From: Nectonema munidae
Lineage: Eukaryota > Nematomorpha > Nectonematoida > Nectonematidae
Assembly: GCA_030549495.1 (NCBI GenBank)
Contig: JAUIRK010000763.1
Location: 496,001-560,000 of the forward strand
Length of the DNA stretch: 64,000 nucleotides
Direction of reading: 5' to 3'
This document shows positions 59,329 through 64,000 of the stretch, one piece after another. Positions within the stretch are counted from its first letter, which is position 1. Each line of letters starts with the position of its first letter. Under the pieces are notes generated by a model. It ran no database searches and was not told the origin of the DNA. It saw only the letters and a list, made by a program, of their open reading frames with translations. The position numbers were made by a program, and so were the translations under genes.

Positions 59329-61564
59329 ATTGAATTGAGATAACCAATAAGTACCCAATTTTGCATTGTTTTCTAGATCAGGGGTCTCTAAACCTTTTTA
59401 TTCTATAAACGCCTTTTGAGAATTTTTAATTCTTATCGACAGCTGATTATAATGTCAATAAAATCTATACCATTGTAATTATAACTATTTACATATAAAA
59501 AAATAATATTTATTTTGTTTTAAAATTTATTATCAGCCCTTTTTCTACCCTAAAAATGTTCATAGACCCTTGGAGTGTCCTAAAATCTAGAAAATCTAGT
59601 TGCAAACAAAAAATATTCAAAACTGAAATTAAACATTCTAAAAAAATTCCATTAGATGTGTAGAAAGTATGGGTCAGTTTTCACGTACTTTTGTATTAAA
59701 ATATAACAGAATATTTGTTGTATCTTGAAATTTATTTATTGCATTAATTTTCACTAAAAAATGAGTTTAGGCAGTATTAAAATTTATTACAAATCAATTG
59801 AGAAAAATTCCAAAATCAATCAATTTTAAATTAATCACATAATCTACATCTAAAGCAAAAATGCTTAGAATGATTATATAAAGTATTTTGAACTAAAAAA
59901 CAATGAGTGTCAAGAATTTGGAGATAATAAAGACAATCCCTAGGGGGTTCCCCTTTACTTGGTTTATTTACAAAGGGATTAACTGTTATTAATGATCTAA
60001 TGCATTTTAAAAATATATTAAAAATAAATGAGTTTTAATGCTAATTTATTTTTAAATTATTCTTTAAAATCAGAGATATCATCTTTACTTGGTTGATTTT
60101 CAGAGGGATTGTCTACTAGCATTCTTTTTCACTCAAAATACACTGCCTAATCAATTTAACTGGAAACTTGGATCTTTACCGTCTTCCTTTTTCAAGATTG
60201 GCATGGACGCTTTATCTTTTTCAGCATGGCAGCTGCTTAAAACTCTCGATAAGCTCCAACCTTTTTGTTTCCATGAGCGGTTTCAGTTGTTTTTTGGAAA
60301 GTGTCATATAAAAGGGGGTCTAGCCCCTTTTTTCTGATTAAAACACTGTGATCTTTTGATAAACTAGCAATTTTTTAAAAGGACTATGTCTACTTTCTAT
60401 CGTTTCATTGTCCACCTTTTGTTTTATTTGCGAATTATTTCAACAGATTTCAATACAATTTGGAAAAATAAATATGAATGTATTCAAGCTGTTAACTTTT
60501 ATTTGGCCGCTTTTGAAGCCTTGTCACATCTATGGAAAGTATAGGATATGTCTTATCTTTCACAATTAAACTTATATATTTCTTTTGCTGGCTTCTATGA
60601 AAATGATAACCTTAGTTAGACTTTATTGAATTCCTTGTTCAATGTTTGACCACAAGTAATGCTTTATTCTTCCGAACGAAGCTTCTCGTTTTTTCCCACT
60701 TCTATATAATTTACAATGAAGGAAAGCTGTACAATCAAATATAGATGAGTACTAAAGTAAACCTTTTTACCTGGCAATATTTTGAAATAGCATGACCAGT
60801 TTTGAACCACTTTTAAAATGATCGTCCATTCTCGGGTCTTGATAGAGTGTAGTTCGTCCATTCTCGGGTCTTGATAGAGTGTAGATAATTTTCTATTTCA
60901 AACAAATGATTTCTGAGTAGCATTCGAAAACTGATAATCGAACATCCTTCACCGGTAATTAGAAAATTTCGAGAAAAATTTTGAACAAACAAACTTTAAA
61001 TCTATTTTTAATTTCATTTTTATCATTTAAATAAAACATTAGGTTCATCACAATAATTCTCATTAGTTTTCCAAATAATTCATGGAATGCAAAAGAGCTT
61101 TTTCTTTTGCAAGATGGTTTTTTAATCCAAAACTCGTTCCCGATTATTGACAAAAAATTTAGACGCTTTATGTTTTTAAATCTTATTTTTCATGGTTTTT
61201 TATATTAATTCTAAAGTATTACACACTTTTGTGATAAAATTGTTAAATTAATGATGAAAGCTGATGAAATTTATTTTGAAATAGTTGTTCTTTGTATCAT
61301 TGAAAGTCATAGTCAAATAAATATGTAATCCACATATAAAATAAGTCAAGTTAGTTGCATATCATATTTGAGATTTCGTTCGGGAATTTATTGGTATTAA
61401 AAATTTGGAACTCTAATTTTGAGTTTATGCTTGAATTGACATTTTTTACTTGGACTGCTGAATAATTTTGATTTACTTGACCAGAATATATGCCGAAAAA
61501 TTCAATTATTTTTATAAGAAAACTCCATAAATTTATTCCATTTTTAATTTTTTTTCTTCTCTAG
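59329..61564. other. Intergenic sequence upstream of UBL5
   Basis: CAGGGGTCTCTAAACCTTTTT at 59380 resembles a hAT end and a gacccttgg at 59558 may be its diverged partner. The frame at 60089-60337 matches nothing. The sequence just before 61565 (ttttttttcttctctag) is a good acceptor, so UBL5 probably has an upstream non-coding exon here that I cannot place. Confidence 0.4.
60822..60885 (+). repeat. Two tandem copies of a 32-bp unit
   Basis: tcgtccattctcgggtcttg... occurs at 60822 and 60854 with no difference over the 32-bp unit except its last base. A recent local duplication. Confidence 0.85.
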
Positions 61565-61573
61565 ACGATATCC

Positions 61574-61860
61574 ATGATAGAAGTAACATGCAATGATCGC
61601 TTAGGTAAAAAGATCCGGATAAAATGCAAGTAGGCTTTTTTAAAATGATTCCCTCGTAGCAAGTTATTAACCTTTATTCTAGTGGATCAGATACCATTGG
61701 AGACTTCAAAAAGTTAGTTGCTCTGCAAACAGGAACAAAGTCAGACAGAATTGTCCTCAAAAAATGGTTATATTTCTTCATTTCAAGTCTTCAATTTTAA
61801 ATTAATTTTATATTTTTTTTAGGTACACGATATTCAAAGACAGCATATCACTGGATGACT
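61574..61860 (+). CDS. UBL5: Ubiquitin-like protein 5 (Hub1), last exon not found
   Basis: UBL5/Hub1 is a small ubiquitin-fold protein that binds spliceosomal partners without covalent conjugation and affects splice-site use. Exons 61574-61629, 61683-61766 and 61823-61860 are separated by 53- and 56-bp GT-AG introns. They give 59 residues plus one base: [53 protein letters not shown] and SISLDD. This is collinear with the 73-residue human protein. A donor (T|GTAATG) at 61860/61861 follows exactly where the codon for Tyr would be split. The last 14 residues (EIHDGMNLELYYQ region) are not visible in the next 2.1 kb, so the final exon lies beyond the window, is very diverged, or is lost. The start lies nine bases after an acceptor (ctctag|ACGATATCC). 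Confidence 0.93.
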
Positions 61861-63276
61861 GTAATGTTTTCTTTAAATTGAATATTGATACATTTATAAT
61901 TCGATGTAAATTTTTTAAAAGACTTCAAAATAAACACGTCAGTCTAAAAAATGGAATATTTTCGGAAAAAAAGAAATCCTATCGCTGTATAAAATCATAA
62001 ATTCAACTTCTAAACGCGCTCTCACTTTAACATTCGTAGATGTGCATGTAACTTGTAAAATTGTGTTTTTTACATTGTCTTCTGTAGTGGATGCCTAACT
62101 GAAAAAAAATTTTCTATTGATTTCGGTGAAAACATGAAGAAAATTGTTTTACTTTTTATATTATTTTGCTTAAAAATCAAGTATCATTGACGCTTTGACT
62201 TTTAAAGCTGATTTTCCTGCGGACATAACATTGTCAGCAAGGCTGGAGTTACGCTCGCTAGCAGCACTTGTGGCCATAATTCATAAACGTTGCGAGCAAA
62301 AACAGAAAATGCTTTAAAATTAGAATACTTTTTTTTCACTCCAAAGAATAGCTCATTTATTTGGACGTATATGTTTCTAATGACATCAAGCAACTGCGTA
62401 TTGGCTATAAACAACCCCCCAAATTACACGCATTTTCGATTGCTTTAATATAAACAGGTAAAAATTTATAAAAAGCCTGGGACGTTTAAAAGCTTACGAT
62501 GCGTAAGAAGCGAACACTACAACTAATAATATCAATATGTATAAAATTTCTCTTCCAACTTCTTATACCTTTAATCAGCCTGGTCGCAAGAGTATCATTT
62601 TATCGGGCAACACAAAGCATATGAATATACATTTCTCAGTGAAATGCTAACCCCTGCTTTTGCCCCCTTATCCACGGGCCTGACTTCAATTGGGTAACTT
62701 CGAACTTACGCTTAATTAATTATTTAATTACATTCCCGGGGTGTTTAGCTTTGTGGAATACACTACTTTTTCACATCCGGTTGTTTGTTTTGCTTTTTAT
62801 AACTTCAAAAATAAGCATCACTGTTTGGAATGGATTATTTTATTATCGCTGTATGATTAAAATAAAGAACAAAAATATGAGCCCCAAAAAGCTCAGATGC
62901 TAGAAAAAATCACCGTGAGGTACGTTAATAAATAAAACCACGTTAAGCCAAAGTTTTACGTATTTGACTAGAACTCACCGACTCAAGTATATTATTTGCT
63001 GCAAATGATGAAATGGTAGAATTATTTTAATCAACATAATTCTATCGTTATCACTAGCATAAAATTAAAGTTTTAATCATTAGTAGTATGTTGTTAAATA
63101 CAAACTCTATATTTATTGCATATGTAAATTCAAGAGGATTAATAATTTTGCAAAACAGGCATCATAAAATGATGAGATTTAAACGAAAATTAAACTTTCA
63201 TTTATTATTTACACCTTGATATTGTGATAATAAGAATTTTAATGTCAAAGACTCCTTTTTGCTTAAATTTTTAACT
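61861..63276. other. Probable UBL5 intron and downstream sequence
   Basis: If UBL5 is intact this is intron sequence. The part 62200-62430 and 62560-62790 is less AT-rich, with no supported frame. Confidence 0.35.
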
Positions 63277-63280
63277 TTAA

Positions 63281-63996
63281 ACCCTCAGAGGTACCATGGG
63301 GTACAAAAAAGACTGTAACCTAAAAAAATTCTAATTTGCAATTTAAGAAAGGAAAAGTCATAAAATGCATCTCAAATTAGAGGAGTGTTATTTATTATTG
63401 ATTGTTGGGAATAAAAAATGTACTCATCAAAAGAGAATAAATAAATAATTCAGATTTATTATTTTGTGAACGGTTTTGGCAAAGGCCAAGAACTCTCTTC
63501 TGTTTTATTTTCTGGTTCATCCATTTGGTAACTATTGCAATCAGTTCTTTTTTTTTATGAAAAGTTTAATGGTTTCACTTTCATTAACACCATCGATTTT
63601 TGGTTCCGGTCTGCCTGAAACAATGTTGCACCGTGAGGTTCGGCTAAGTTTCTTTGGATTTGCTTTCCAAATATAGCCATCTTTTCTAATGTGAACATAA
63701 TCTTGGGTAGCTTAATTTCATTTTCTTCATCATCTTGTTCACTACAATAATCTCATAATCCTCATCTGATCCCCTATCACTAGGTGCATCTACTTCATCA
63801 ATAGTAAGATCGGCAAACTCATCCAAGATAGACAAAGCTTGCTCGAAAGGGAGTTTTATTCTTTCTGACGTTTTTGTGGGTTAAAATATCTATGATTGAT
63901 TACTTATTATCAATAAAAAAACATTAAAATGTAAATTTATTAATTTATGAAAAATAAAAAACGGGTCCAAAAGACCCCATGGTACCTCGTGGGGGT
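63281..63996 (-). mobile_element. 716-bp shortened piggyBac derivative
   Basis: TTAA (63277-63280) precedes the end ACCCTCAGAGGTACCATGGGGT. The other end at 63996 reads, inverted, ACCCCCACGAGGTACCATGGGGT, sharing 15 perfect bases. The minus strand carries only the N-terminal part of a piggyBac transposase: an acidic region (FADLTIDEVDAPSDRGSDEDYE) and, across frame changes, the W.ANP...SR..NIVSGRPG segment and a FIKKELIAIVT segment. The catalytic domain is deleted. The right flank reads AAAA instead of TTAA at the very edge of the window. Confidence 0.7.
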
Positions 63997-64000
63997 AAAA

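Noticed and set aside
59380-59575. hAT-like element with CAGGGGTCTC end
   Set aside because: The opposite end is too diverged and no target duplication was found.
62037-62100. Possible last UBL5 exon after an AG at 62037-62038 (would start Tyr-Val-His)
   Set aside because: The predicted residues do not resemble the conserved UBL5 C-terminus beyond two residues.
63905-63925. Sequence reading Tyr-Tyr-Gln-stop (ttattatcaataa)
   Set aside because: Looks like the UBL5 terminus, but there is an in-frame stop shortly upstream and no EIHDGMN-like sequence; it lies in a piggyBac derivative.

Overview
The window is very AT-rich animal DNA. Three conserved eukaryotic genes can be recognised: THOC2, the spliceosomal protein SmD3, and UBL5/Hub1. 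They have GT-AG introns from about 50 bp to 3.2 kb. There is no bacterial-type gene organisation. Most of the rest is fossil transposable elements: piggyBac, Tigger/pogo, several hAT lineages, a LINE, a Penelope-like element, tRNA-derived SINEs, a Mutator-like MITE, and a multicopy family I associate with arthropod genomes. Together these point to a large, repeat-bloated arthropod-like genome. The species is not determinable from the sequence alone.

Layout. 1-4.9 kb is intergenic with small MITE remnants. 4.99-6.88 kb (minus) is an unrecognised four-exon gene for a basic, low-complexity protein of about 555 residues, with a candidate alternative first exon at 7.27-7.39 kb. 7.4-22 kb is a gene desert with a hAT MITE, a duplicated 120-bp repeat, a CpG-rich patch with a TATA box, and two nested inverted repeats. 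22.0-23.9 kb is a degraded element with terminal inverted repeats, encoding the arthropod family just mentioned. 25.3-29.5 kb (minus) is THOC2 in one uninterrupted 1406-codon exon. 30.1-38.5 kb is one piggyBac element with TTAA target duplications. It carries a Tigger element, which itself carries two hAT insertions. 39.8-46.2 kb holds a SINE, a LINE with a MITE inside it, and a hAT fragment. 48.07-51.59 kb (plus) is SmD3, its single 3.15-kb intron filled with three repeat insertions. 53.8-57.5 kb holds a second piggyBac fossil split by a SINE and a Penelope-like fragment. 61.57-61.86 kb (plus) is UBL5, whose last exon I could not find. The window ends in a shortened piggyBac derivative.

The recognised host genes all act in nuclear mRNA production: THOC2 in transcription-coupled export, SmD3 in the snRNP core, UBL5 in splicing. 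They are far apart and I see no evidence that they are co-regulated. The most unusual items are the unclassified TIR-flanked element at 22.0-23.9 kb, the four-level transposon nest at 30.1-38.5 kb, a hAT insertion that appears to lack a target duplication, and an SmD3 tail almost without the usual Arg-Gly repeats.
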